A DNA stretch of 62,807 nucleotides from Candidatus Methanobinarius endosymbioticus (GTDB lineage: Archaea; Methanobacteriota; Methanobacteria; Methanobacteriales; Methanobacteriaceae). Location of the stretch: the NCBI GenBank assembly GCA_003315655.1, contig NIZT01000039.1, positions 1-62,807 of the forward strand, written 5' to 3'. The position numbers and the translations under genes are program-made. The notes beneath the pieces are model-generated. The model was given only the letters and a program-made list of their open reading frames with translations. It searched no databases and had not been told where the DNA came from. Shown in pieces: positions 28,281 through 39,040 of the stretch (within the stretch, counting starts at the first letter, position 1; each line of letters begins with the position of its first letter).

Positions 28281-29430
28281 ATGACTAAAATCGCGATTAT
28301 TATCCCCCTAACTTTTAATGCAGAAAATACCTTGATAAATGTATTGAAAGTCTGTTAAACCAAACATTAGAAGATATTGAAATTATTTGTATTGATGATG
28401 GATCATGTGATTCAACCCTTGATATACTTAATAAATATTTAAAAAAAAGATTCTAGAATAAAAATAATATCAAATGAACATGATGGAATTGGATATAGTA
28501 GAAACACTGGAATAGAAAATGCAACAAGTGAATATGTTCTCTTTTTAGATGCAAATGATTGGATAGAGGTAGAATGTTGTGAATATTTATATGAAGAATC
28601 TAAATTAAATGATTATGATATAATTTTTTAAAATATTAATTCATAACAATTTTTATGGTGATTTTTCTGGAGATCCTAAATATAGGTTCACTTACATGAA
28701 AAAATTAAAAACATATTTCCAATATAGTGATTTTATATAGATAAGCTATTTAAAACAACATTATCAGCATCTAATAAACTTTATAAAAGAGAATTTTTAT
28801 TAAAAAATAAAATTTTATTTACTGAAAAAAGAATTAATATTCGAAGATCAACCATTTTTCTTTGAAACCATTTTAATCGCTGAAAAAATTAAATTCTTAA
28901 ATAGATACTTATATTTTAAAAGAGAATATAATAATACTCTTCCTAATTTTAAAAATAAATTAAAAGACATAATATCATTACTGATATGGTAATTGATGTT
29001 TTTAAGAAAAAAGGTTTGCATAGAGAATTCGGAAGATATTTAACCTCTTATAAAGTCAATCTATTATAAAAAGTTTTTATCATTGTAATGATGATATACA
29101 GAAAAAGAATTTTACGACGGAATAGCCGAAAATTTCTAAAAAATAGGTTCAAATCCTCTCATAGACAAAGTTATATGAATACTTTAGATAGACGAAATAA
29201 ATCATTTTATATAATATTTTTAGATCAAAAAGATGTCTAGAATTTTTAATGCTTAATAGAACATTCAATATAGAGGAAAATAATAGAAAATTGAAAAACG
29301 AAGTTAAAAAACTTAAAAAATCTAATAAAAAATCAAAAAGACTATGATAATCTACTCAAATCTGAAAGTTGGAAAATCACTGCCCCTTTTATTCAAAAAA
29401 TTAAAAAATGCAAATAAATTAGATATTTAA
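28281..29430 (+). pseudogene. Decayed family 2 glycosyltransferase
   Basis: Starts MTKIAIIIPL; after a frameshift near 28320 the GT2 signature continues as CIESLLNQTLEDIEIICIDD and YSRNTGIENATSEYVLFLDA. Later fragments match the C-terminal half of bacterial GT2 enzymes, followed by a Lys-rich coiled coil and SWKITAPFIQKIKK, the usual tail of such proteins. Many frameshifts and stops (for example at 28629 and 28738). Not functional as read. Confidence 0.75.
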
Positions 29431-29536
29431 ATAAAAAATAGTATTAATAGAAAAATTATTAAATTCAATATAAAAACGATATTAACTAAAGAACTTGTTA
29501 ATAAAATCTAAAATTGATTACTATGTATATAATATT

Positions 29537-30569
29537 ATGAATAAAGATTTGTAAATAAACTAAAACATGCAGGAAGTAAAATTAAGAATTCTTTTATTCT
29601 TTCTAAAAAATTTAAAAAATTAATAAATTTTAGAAGTAAAAATATGACATCTAATAATAATAAGGATCCTAAATTAAATCCTCAATAAATAAGAAAAATA
29701 GGAAAAAAATAAACAAATCGATAGTAGGATTAAAAAAAAAGTTGAAAAACAATCAAGAAATTATGGATCTAAAAAAAAGAAATGAAAAAATAAATATCCA
29801 TTATTCTAATCGGTTTAATGATTTAAAAAAAAGATTTATAAACATTGAATCTATATGTTAGATGAAATTTTTGAAAATTTAGATACAGAAAAGAAAATTT
29901 GCCTATATGTGAACATAGATAAAATGTTTTCTCAACATTTTGAAATTTTTTTAAAAATGCATAATGTTCAAAATGTACACCTTAGAAAGACATGGGTTTT
30001 TATATTTCTACTTAAAAAAAATCAATTTATTTGAAAATGAAATTAAATTGCTTCATTTTGCTCCAGAAACTGTTTTTTATGAGATTTTTTCAAACTCGGA
30101 TAATTTAGATTATTGGCCAGTGGATATGAATCCAAATTCTTTTGATTTAGATGATAAATTTAAAATTAGAGAAATTGTAGATATGCAAGAAATTCCATAT
30201 AAAGACGATACTTTCGATATTATTTGCAATAACCATGTTTTAGAACATGCCCCTGATGATGAAAAAGCTATGAGAGAACTTTATAGAGTAGTGAAAAATA
30301 AAGATAACTGAGGGGAGTCATTATAATGGTCCCTATAGATGAAACTTTAGAAAAAACATTTGAAGATCCATCTCATGATACTCCTGAACTAAGAATCAAA
30401 TATTATGGACAATATGACCATGCGAGGAAATATGGGTAGATTTTTCAGATAAATTGAAAAAAGTTGGTTTTAAAGTAGATACATAACACCTTCACAATTA
30501 GTTAAAAAAGAAGAATTCAAAAAATATGGACTATTATAAGATGATAAGATATTTGTTTGTTCAAAATAG
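29537..30569 (+). pseudogene. Decayed SAM methyltransferase with coiled-coil leader
   Basis: A low-complexity Lys/Asn-rich front, then an intact-looking core at 29964-30308: LLHFAPETVFYEIF, VDMQEIPYKDDTFDIICNN and HVLEHAPDDEKAMRELYRVV, the pattern of Methyltransf_11 enzymes. After a TGA at 30309 further family sequence follows (MVPIDETLEKTFEDP, KYYGQYDHARKYG) up to 30569 with several breaks. It was probably part of the same lost glycan cluster. Confidence 0.7.
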
Positions 30570-30903
30570 ATAAAATATTCAAATACAGCTTAATGTTGAT
30601 TCTATCTCATCATATATTATAAAATTAGAATTATTTTTATTATATTTTATCAAATTGTTATTAAATTGCTGTAATAATTAGATTAATATATAAAAAACTT
30701 AAATATTTTAATTAAAAATATATAAAATACAAGATTATCTAAAATGTATAATCCATTATATTTGAATATTTATATTATGATTAGTTTATAATGTTATATC
30801 AAAATTTGATATGAATCATGAAAATTTTATTAATTAAAAAATAAAAACATTTAAATAAAATATTTTAGCTTTATATACTCAAAAATGAGGTGGAGGGGAA
30901 TTA
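30570..30903. other. Intergenic upstream of adhesin-like pseudogene
   Basis: About 330 bp. TATA-like TTTAAATA near 30850-30858 and TTTATATA at 30870-30877, and a strong purine-rich ribosome site (GAGGTGGAGGGG, 30887-30898) before the ATG at 30904. The expression signals look intact although the gene is broken. Confidence 0.45.
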
Positions 30904-33011
30904 ATGAGTTTAAGAAAAAATACTATTAGAGAATTACTAATTATTTCAACGATGATTTGTATGAGTTTTCTTTTTTAAGTAGTCTTGCTGCTGCAAATCA
31001 TGATGTAAATCGATAGGACATCATCAAGTAACAATCACGATAATATTAGTTCACCAGTCGATTCTGTAGCTAATAATGGTGATGTAAGAACTATTAATCC
31101 AGGAACCTATAAAGATAATAGAAAAAATACTGGAATTAGTATTTCAAAAAATGTGACAATACAATCAGCTAAACATGATGGAACAAACAGTCAAGATATT
31201 ATAGTTGATGGTGAGGGGTTATATCAAATATTTAGTATTGATTCTGATTGTTATGTTAATATTTATGGAATAACATTTATTAATGGAAAATCAGAGTATG
31301 GTGGAGCCATAGATTCTGAAGGAAATTTAAAAATAGAAGATTCTATATTTAAGAACAACATTGCTACTGAATATGGTGGAACAATATGTTCTGATGGAGA
31401 AGAACTTAATATCTACATAAAAAATTCAAGATTTATAAACAACTCCGCTTTAAGGGAGAATACATAAGATCGATAGGAAAAAGCTGGTGGTGCATTTGGA
31501 AACTTCGCTTTTAACTTTAATATTTATATTCATGATTCTTATTTTGAAAACAATCGAGCAAAGTGGGGAGGAGGTTTTCCAATGATGAAAAATTCGTTAA
31601 TATAGAAATTTTAAGATCAAGTTTCTTTAATAATTCTGCAGTGGATGATAGAGGAGCTATATATAATTATATGAATGATACTCGTGTTTATATAGATAAT
31701 TCATCATTTGAAAAAAATTTAGCTGAAAAAAATGGTGGAGGCATGAGTAATGCTGGAGATAGATCTGAATTTGAAATAATAAAGTCTAATTTTACACAAA
31801 ATACTGCTCTGAGTAATGGTTGGAGCATTTGAAGAATATGGTCGTGCCTCAATGATAAAAATTACTAAGTCTAAACTTAAAGAAAATGTTGCAGGGTACG
31901 GGGCATCTGTATTATCTGTAGGAGTTAGAACAATTGCTAACATTAGTTATTGTAGAATAACAGGTAATACTGGAATTAATATAAATTGTAAACAAGACTC
32001 TATTGTTATAGCTGATTACAAGTGATGGGAAAGTAACATTGGATACTTAAACAATGAAAATGTAACCATAAATAGATATTTCCTAATGATTTTTAATGCT
32101 ACACAAAATAGTGTTAAATTAGGAAACAAAATTTCATACAACTATTACTTTATCTTAAATGATTCAAGTAAATTTGATCCTAATAAATTACCTTATTTTT
32201 CAACAGCGATCTTTTTAAATGGAAAAACAATTACAGAATTTGATGTAAGATATAATAAAACAGGTTTATCAACTATTATAAATTCATTTAATGATATAAT
32301 AACTGGTGGTGCCGATAGTCAAAGATCAACTGTAAAATTTTCTGTGGAAAAGCAAAGTACTGGATAACTAGTCAAAAAATTAGTGGAATATATATATATA
32401 TATATATATATAATAAAGTTGTTACACTAAAAGCTACTTTAAAAGATTTTAGTAACAAATATATAATTGGAAAATATGTTAAATTCTATGTTAACAACAA
32501 AATATATTGGACAAGGTAAAACTAATTCAAATGGACTAGCTATTTTAAATTATAAAGTAACAAATACTGGAAATTTACAAGTTAAATATTCATTTGAAGA
32601 AAATGAGAACTATCTCTCTTTTATCAACAAATTACATATCTGTTCCAAAAATTAGTAATATAAATATTAAAAATTCTAAAGCCGTGAAAAGAAAAATTAT
32701 TACTATTAAATCGATTTTAATTAATAATAGGCCAAATAAGGCTACTTTTAAAGTATACTACAAACTTCCTAAAGGATTTGTTTATAGTAAACCTAAAGTT
32801 ACCAAAGGTACGACTGTCAGTTATAATTCAAAAACTAGATTACTCACTTGAAATCTTAAAAATTTAAAGACCAGTAAAAACTTCATCAGCAACAATGAAA
32901 TAGAAAGTTAAAACTCCTAAAAAAGGTAAATATTCAGTTAATCGAAGTATAAATAAAGTTTCAACTGTAAAATTATCTTCAAAAAATGCAATATCTGTTA
33001 AAGTAAAATAA
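30904..33011 (+). pseudogene. Decayed adhesin-like surface protein (beta-helix)
   Basis: Starts with a signal-peptide-like MSLRKNTIRELLIISTMICM, broken at about 30978. The body has pectate-lyase/polymorphic-membrane-type repeats: GITFINGKSEYGGAIDSEGN, SRFINNSALRENT, SYFENNRAKWGGGF, SSFEKNLAEKNGGGMSNAG. A Lys-rich C-terminal domain (PKGFVYSKPKVTKGTTVSYN) resembles the conserved repeat of Methanobrevibacter adhesin-like proteins. At least eight frameshifts or stops. It would have been secreted and displayed on the pseudomurein wall for host or syntroph contact (inference). Confidence 0.8.
32389..32412. repeat. (TA)12 dinucleotide repeat
   Basis: Twelve TA units inside the adhesin-like pseudogene, at a break in the reading frame just after KQSTG. 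Slipped-strand change here would shift the frame of any intact version. Confidence 0.85.
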
Positions 33012-33348
33012 TTATATAGTTGTTTTTAATATCAACTATATTTATTATATTTTATTTTTAATTATTTAAAGGATGGCCAGCTATATATATGGTTATAAAT
33101 TTCTATTCTTATTTTATTTACCCATAATGGTATTTTACTAGAATATTTCATTATCTTGACTTATAACTCTCTTTATATCTCAATTCATCTATCTTATTTT
33201 TCTAATTTTAATTATTTTATTTATTAATATATATAATAATTAAAAAATATAATAATTGAAATAAAAATATATACTAATTCAAATATATTTATTTATATAT
33301 AAGAAATATTAACAAAATAATCCAAAAATAAGGATTTAGTGTTTAAAA
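33012..33348. other. Intergenic, AT-rich
   Basis: About 335 bp between the adhesin-like and aminotransferase pseudogenes. No gene seen. Confidence 0.4.
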
Positions 33349-34554
33349 ATGTTAAATATAGAAAGAATAAGAAATGATTTCAAAATTTTAGAAAAAATCA
33401 CATACTTGGATTCTGCTTGTACTGGACTAACTCCAAATGAAGTAGTTGAAAGTATGAGTGATTATTATTATAATTATAATGCAAATATAGGTAGAGGTGC
33501 CTATAAAATAGCTATTAAAGCTATTCGAAAAGTAGAAAAAACTAAGAAAAAATAGCTAATTTAATAAATTCATCTGAAAAAGAAGTTATATTCACTCAGA
33601 ATACTACTAATGCTATAAACATTGTGGCTAATGGATTATTTTTTGAAAAAGGAAGACAATATTATTGTTTCAGATATGGAACACCATTCTAATCTTATTC
33701 CTTGGTTAAATTAAATATTCATGAAAAAGATGAAAAAAATCTTAATGTTAAAATAGCTAAAACAAATGATGAAGGCATTTTAGATCCTGATAAAATATCC
33801 CATTTAATAGATAACAATACTAAATTAATATCAATTTCTCATATTTCAAATTCTATTGGTTCTTGTCAAAATATAGAAGAAATATCAAAAATTGTTCATG
33901 AATATGAAGATGTTTATTTTCTTGTTGACGTGGCTCAATCTATTGGACATACTCAATTGATGTTAAAAAAATTAATATAGATTTTATGGTCGCGCCTGGA
34001 CATGAAGGACTTCTTGGACCCACAGGAACTGATTTTTCATATGGAAAAAAAGACTTATTAAGTAAACTTTCCTTGATTAATCTCGGTGGAGGAACAGTTA
34101 CAGAAGTTAAAAATAATGAATTTTCATTAGAAGTATTTCCATATAGATTTGAAGGAGGAACACAAAATATTAGTGGAATTATTGGTCTTGGAAAAGCTAT
34201 TGACTATATAAATAATATTGGAATTTCTAATATTCAAAATCATTCCAAAAAATTAACAAAAGAATTATATGAGAATTTAGCTGAAATTAATGATATAATT
34301 TTATAGGAAATCCAAAAAATATTTTAAATATTGTTTCATTCAATACAAAAAATATTAATCTTCATGATATTAGTAAAATTTTAGATGAAACTGCGAATAT
34401 TTGTGTTAGAAACGGATTTCATTGTGCTATTCCCTAATTAAATCATTTAAATGCCAATAATGGGACAACTAAAGCATCTTTACATTGCTATAATAATTCA
34501 GAAGATATTGAAAAATTAGTTGGTAACATTGAAGAAATATCTATGTTTTTATAA
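33349..34554 (+). pseudogene. Decayed class V aminotransferase / cysteine desulfurase-like gene
   Basis: Fold type I PLP enzyme of the SufS/CsdA group. The pieces read YLDSACTGLTPNEVVE, EVIFTQNTTNAINIVANGL, VSDMEHHSNLIPW, LVDVAQSIGHTQ, VAPGHEGLLGPTG, FEGGTQNISGIIGLGKAIDY and VRNGFHCAIP. Single-base indels occur near 33551, 33652, 33709, 33962 and 34301, with a stop at 34436. The PLP lysine expected after the His of the GH(K) motif reads Glu (GHEG, about 34005), so the active site is also lost. Confidence 0.85.
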
Positions 34555-34797
34555 AATAAAATTGAAAATTTTAAAATTCAAAAACATAAATTAAAATATA
34601 AGTTTCAATACAGTAAATTATAATAAAATATTTATATCTATAAAATTACATGAAAAATATATAATTAACAAATCTGTACATACAAAATTATCAATAAAAA
34701 TATTATAATTATATTATAATTAACTATTATAAAATAAATATTATAAAAATTTATTCTTAAATTATTATTTATTCGATGTTAAAAAGAGATGAATTAG

Positions 34798-34905
34798 ATG
34801 CAAATGATAAATTGGTTAAAAATAGCAGCTATTATAATTATTTTAATTATGATTATGAGTGCGGTAGCCACTTTTTTATTAAGTGTGTTCTCAGCAGCAG
34901 GCTAA
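34798..34905 (+). CDS. Predicted 35-residue single-span membrane peptide
   Basis: The ATG at 34798 opens a 35-codon frame with a short polar start (MQMINWLK) then one long hydrophobic helix rich in Ile, Leu and Ala ending at SAAG. A GAGATGA-like ribosome site lies at 34786-34792. A different-frame ATG at 34776 overlaps it but encodes a polar peptide. It sits alone about 110 bp before ribH. No family is recognised. It could be a small membrane protein or a chance ORF. Its GC content (GCAGCT, GCGGTAGCC) above the background favours coding. Confidence 0.5.
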   Translation: MQMINWLKIAAIIIILIMIMSAVATFLLSVFSAAG

Positions 34906-35015
34906 AAAATTTAAATATTGGTATTTAATAAATGAAAAATGATAAAAACATTACAATATAATTATTTAATAGATAATTATATTTTTATAATTATTTCAAA
35001 ATTAGAGGAGTTTTT

Positions 35016-35432
35016 ATGGTAAAATATAGAATAGGGGCTGTTGTAGCAGAATTTAATTATGATTTAACTCATATGATGTTAGAATTAGCTAAAGAAGAAG
35101 CAAAAATTAGAGATTGTGAAATAGTTCAAATAGTTCCAGTGCCAGGAGTATTTGATATGCCTTTAGCTATTAAAAAAATCTTGGAAAAAGATGATATTGA
35201 TGCTGTAATTACATTAGGTGCAGTAATCGAAGGATCAACTGACCATGACCAAATTGTTGCTCAACAGGCTTCAAGAAAAATAGCCGATTTATCCTTAGAA
35301 TCTGGAAAACCTGTAGCTCTTGGAATTAGTGGTCCAGGTATGACAAGATTAGATGCTCACAAACGTGTTGAATATGGAAAAAAAGCTGTTGAAGCAGCTG
35401 TTAAAATGTGTGATCGTTTAAAAGAGATCTAA
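35016..35432 (+). CDS. ribH: 6,7-dimethyl-8-ribityllumazine synthase
   Basis: Penultimate step of riboflavin synthesis; condenses the 5-amino-6-ribitylaminouracil with dihydroxybutanone phosphate, and supplies flavin for F420 work. It has 138 residues, typical of archaeal RibH. VVAEFNYDLT (substrate pocket), VPGVFDMPLAIKK (about 47-59), LGAVIEGSTDHDQIVAQQA with catalytic-type His and SGPGMT are present. GAGGAG lies before the ATG. Confidence 0.96.
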   Translation: MVKYRIGAVVAEFNYDLTHMMLELAKEEAKIRDCEIVQIVPVPGVFDMPLAIKKILEKDDIDAVITLGAVIEGSTDHDQIVAQQASRKIADLSLESGKPVALGISGPGMTRLDAHKRVEYGKKAVEAAVKMCDRLKEI

Positions 35433-35688
35433 TAAATTATTTATATAAATTTATATTATTAAAATTTATATCATTATATAATTTATTAATTTCTAAATAT
35501 TTTAAATATATTTCTAATTTTAAATTGAAACCAATAAAATACTAAAATACATTTTTATTATTAAAACTATTAAATTAATCTAGTAAATTAATATCATTAA
35601 ATAAATAGTTAAACATTATATAACTATTAATTATATTAATATAATTTAAAAAATAACTGATTTTATTAATTATTTTTTATCAAAATAT

Positions 35689-36651
35689 ATGAAAAATTAT
35701 AGACTGGTTTTTATGGATATTTTTAAACCTAATGAATTAAAAGAAAAATTCAATGATCCTTGGATAGCCCCATATGAAAAAGTAATAACTATGGTTGATA
35801 ATGACCTAGTTGAAATTGTTGAATATCATCCTTGTATTTCTGGATCTCATTGGCTTGTTAATCAGTATAAAAATACAAGTAAGCTGATTTTAGATGCTTA
35901 TAGAGATGGAAATAAACAAGTATTTCTAAGTAAAATTGGTCATGAACCACTCGATCTTAAAGCTAGTATTAATGCAGCAGGAATTGAGGAAATTTCTGTT
36001 GACAATGAAAATAATACTGTCAAAGTTGTACATAGTGGCTTGGCTGGGGCAGGAGTTGGTGCAGGAATGTGTCGTGGGATGGGTAAAGGTATAAAACAAG
36101 TTGAAATCTATGAAAAAGGTGGAGGATCAAAACTTGGAAAGGTTGGAGTCGTGACTCCTAAAATGGAAAAAATAGTAATTGGTATTGATGATACTGACAC
36201 TAAAGATGAAGGAGCTACTTGGACAATGGCCCATAACATAGGAATGCAACTTAAAAAAGAAGGATTTGAATATTTAGATCACGTGATAGTTCAATTATAT
36301 CCTCATAACCCCCATAAAACTCAAAATTGCGTTTCGATTGCACTGACTTTTGCTGTTCTTCCAGGCCAAAAAGAAAAAATCATTGATAGAACTATTGAGT
36401 TACTTGAAAAAGACACTCTTTCTGATAAAACTTCAATCGCGATATTAGAAGGGCTTAGTATTCCAAAAAAATTAACTGAATATTCAATGAAAGCAAAAAC
36501 AGGAATGGTTACAGTTGAAGAAGCTGAAAATAGGGCAAAAGAATTAAATATTCCACTTATAGCTGTGACAGGTGATCGTGGGAAAATAGGTGCACTAGCA
36601 GCTCTTGGTCTCTATAACAACTTAGACGAAGCTGTGAAAGTTTATTATTAA
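35689..36651 (+). CDS. Methanogenesis marker protein 11
   Basis: A 320-residue protein found in methanogens (TIGR03280), function not established as far as I know. The N-terminal half is unique to the family; GLAGAGVGAGMCRGMGKG (about 118-134) is a striking Gly-rich stretch. The C-terminal half begins with VIGIDDTDTKDEGATW (163-178), an Asp-rich motif shared with TiaS/DUF1743 ATP-dependent tRNA enzymes. The ATG at 35689 has no clear ribosome site; a Met at residue 9 is an alternative. It marks the organism as a methanogen. Confidence 0.88.
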   Translation: MKNYRLVFMDIFKPNELKEKFNDPWIAPYEKVITMVDNDLVEIVEYHPCISGSHWLVNQYKNTSKLILDAYRDGNKQVFLSKIGHEPLDLKASINAAGIEEISVDNENNTVKVVHSGLAGAGVGAGMCRGMGKGIKQVEIYEKGGGSKLGKVGVVTPKMEKIVIGIDDTDTKDEGATWTMAHNIGMQLKKEGFEYLDHVIVQLYPHNPHKTQNCVSIALTFAVLPGQKEKIIDRTIELLEKDTLSDKTSIAILEGLSIPKKLTEYSMKAKTGMVTVEEAENRAKELNIPLIAVTGDRGKIGALAALGLYNNLDEAVKVYY

Positions 36652-36661
36652 AAAATAAAAT

Positions 36662-36687
36662 CTTTTTAAAACTTTTTTTAAAATTTT
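36662..36687 (+). terminator. T-rich candidate terminator after marker 11
   Basis: T5 then T7 and T4 runs within 36 bases of the stop codon at 36651. Archaeal transcription commonly ends at such runs. The region is AT-rich throughout, so specificity is weak. Confidence 0.3.
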
Positions 36688-36919
36688 ATCATTAAAAATT
36701 ATATTATATTATTTTTAAAATTATTTTTAAAGTTATTTTGTAATTATTTTTGTAGTTGTTCCTAGTAATTATTCTTAAATTCTTATAAGTATTATTATAA
36801 TCATTCCTGAATTTCATTTTAATATTTTTAAGTATTTATTTTTAGTATCCTTAATAAATCATTTTTTTCAGAACATTTTAATTAAATTGATAATTAAAAA
36901 ATTATGAAAATAAAACTAT

Positions 36920-38587
36920 TTAATTGAAATTAAAAGATAAAAATGGTCCAAATTCATTTGAAGTTGATTTTTTTGAAGTTGAAATGCTGTTAGATACTTT
37001 GAGTTCTATTATATGATCTCCAGAATAAGAAAAGTAGCTACTTCCGATTTTTAAACTAGTATCATTTATAATTATTGAACTAGCTCTTGAACCATCAACA
37101 TAGATGTCATGAGTTTCATTTATCTTAAATGCACCAGAAATAGATCCAATGTGTTTATTGTCCATATAAACATCAAATGTACTTCCATTCATATTTCTAG
37201 AGTTTATAGTAAAATACTCATAAACAGTTACATTTGATTCATTAGTAACATTGAAAACATGTTCAACAGGTATTCCTTCAAATATTCCTTTTATTTTTCC
37301 ATCAGATATCACATCCCCAATTTGAAGATCTAAAAACATTCTTACACTTTGTGGAAGCCTTAAAACATTTTCTTCTCCTAATCTTGTTTTATTGACTATA
37401 AATTGCTCATCTCCAATATGTAATATGTCCCCATAATTTAGTTCTAATGTATTTAAAGCATCTTGAGGCATAATGATAATGTCAGATTGATTTTCTAATG
37501 CACTATCTACATTATATGGCCCTCTAACATATATGGTTTGATCTGGAGATCCCGGAAATATAACAAGATTTCTTGAAGTAGGTTCAATTGATATTTTTCC
37601 ATCTGAAAAGTTAGCTGCACTTAAAAAGGTTGAAAGCATTAATAATAAAATAATAGCTGAAATAACAACAGGAAAATGCATTTTAATAAAAGACCTGAAA
37701 AAATTTCCTTTAGGACGTTTTTTAAACATTATCGTAGTTTTTATTACTAATCTAACCAAATAATAAATAGTAAGAGCAATTCCAACAATAGCAACAATTA
37801 CACCAATTTCCAAAGGAATTTCTTTAACAAAGAATATTGTGAAAAGTCCTAAAATTATAAGAGAAAGTCCTAATGTGGCCATTCTAATATAATTTCCCAT
37901 TGAATCCATCATAGTCACACGGCCATATTCCATTGCCCTATCAACTATGGTTCTTGTGACTTCATTAGCCATCTCATTTAAACTTTCAAGTGGAGACATG
38001 TCATGTTTAATCTCTCCAATATCAACTTCTTCAATATTTATTCCATGAGCATCTGCATCAAGAACTATACCAACGTCTACACCATAATCCTTTTCGAACT
38101 TAATTTTTTCTAGTACAGAACGTCTTCCAGCAAATTGACCACTTAAAGGTTGTTCAAAATTTACTTCTGGGAAAAAAAACTTAAGAAGTGGTTTTGCTGT
38201 AAGCTCAGTGACTCTGCCACTTTCTCTCATAAATTTAGTTTTAGTAATATCTGTTTTACCTTCTAAAATAGGACTTACAATCATTTCAACTTTATCAGAA
38301 CTAAGATTATAAATATCAGCATCTATAAAAGCAATAATATCTCCTTTAGAATGTTTAAATCCTGTTTTAATAGCTGCACCTTTACCCTGATTAGTTGTGT
38401 GAGATATTACAATAGCTCCTGCTGATTTTGCTTCTTCAATTGTTTTATCATGAGATCCATCATCGATTACAATGATTTCTTCAACATAAGTCAATTCCTT
38501 AGCTACTTTAATTACTTTAGCTACATTGGCTTCTTCATTATAAGCAGGAATTATGATTGATACAGAAGAGAAGTTTTTATTGCCCAT
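36920..38587 (-). CDS. Membrane-bound GpgS-like glycosyltransferase with external beta domain
   Basis: A 555-residue protein. Residues about 8-235 are a GT-A domain (SIIIPAYNEEANVAKVI, IDDGSHDKT, NQGKGAAIKTG, FIDADI) with motifs of glucosyl-3-phosphoglycerate synthase-like enzymes: GRVTELTAKPLL, QPLSGQFAGRRS, DYGVDVGIVLDADAHGI, EVDIGEIKHDMSPLESL. Three hydrophobic segments follow (about 237-253, 261-283, 309-327). The last 225 residues look extracytoplasmic and beta-rich (ILHIGDEQFIVNKTRL; FDVYMDNKHIGSISG). AGGAAT lies before the ATG. The substrate is unknown; a lipid- or wall-linked sugar is likely. Confidence 0.8.
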   Translation of the reverse strand: MGNKNFSSVSIIIPAYNEEANVAKVIKVAKELTYVEEIIVIDDGSHDKTIEEAKSAGAIVISHTTNQGKGAAIKTGFKHSKGDIIAFIDADIYNLSSDKVEMIVSPILEGKTDITKTKFMRESGRVTELTAKPLLKFFFPEVNFEQPLSGQFAGRRSVLEKIKFEKDYGVDVGIVLDADAHGINIEEVDIGEIKHDMSPLESLNEMANEVTRTIVDRAMEYGRVTMMDSMGNYIRMATLGLSLIILGLFTIFFVKEIPLEIGVIVAIVGIALTIYYLVRLVIKTTIMFKKRPKGNFFRSFIKMHFPVVISAIILLLMLSTFLSAANFSDGKISIEPTSRNLVIFPGSPDQTIYVRGPYNVDSALENQSDIIIMPQDALNTLELNYGDILHIGDEQFIVNKTRLGEENVLRLPQSVRMFLDLQIGDVISDGKIKGIFEGIPVEHVFNVTNESNVTVYEYFTINSRNMNGSTFDVYMDNKHIGSISGAFKINETHDIYVDGSRASSIIINDTSLKIGSSYFSYSGDHIIELKVSNSISTSKKSTSNEFGPFLSFNFN

Positions 38588-39040
38588 GATTATTCCTTTT
38601 TTATTTTACTAAAATTAATTATTATTTAAATCATTAAGATTATTTAATAAATAATTAGTTTATTAAAATAATATAATTTATGAGATAGTTATTTATTATA
38701 TTATTATATTAACTCATATAAGATATTAGTACCTCTAATATTTATTGATTTTGATAATTATTAATTTTTACAACAAATTTCTATTAAAAAAATTTTTATT
38801 AGTATTATATCTATATTATATGATATTTTTAATAGACTAAAATACTTAAATAATAAAAATTAAGAAAAATTATAATTAAAAATTGAACAATAATAGAAAA
38901 TTTTTAAATAATTAGTTCTATAAATATTTATTAAATAATAATTTAATTAAATTATTAAATAGTTTTCACGATTAAATATCATTGATAAATTATAATTAAA
39001 TGACAATTATTAAGTTTCATTGTCTAATAATGGTGTATTT
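38588..39040. other. Divergent intergenic region
   Basis: About 450 bp between the GpgS-like gene (minus) and purE (plus). AT-rich. GGTG at 39031-39034 supports the ATG of purE at 39041 over a TTG at 39020. No gene seen. Confidence 0.4.

Noticed and set aside
23394-34554. Insertion sequence or prophage as cause of the gene decay
   Set aside because: No transposase, integrase, terminal inverted repeats or phage genes could be read in any frame.
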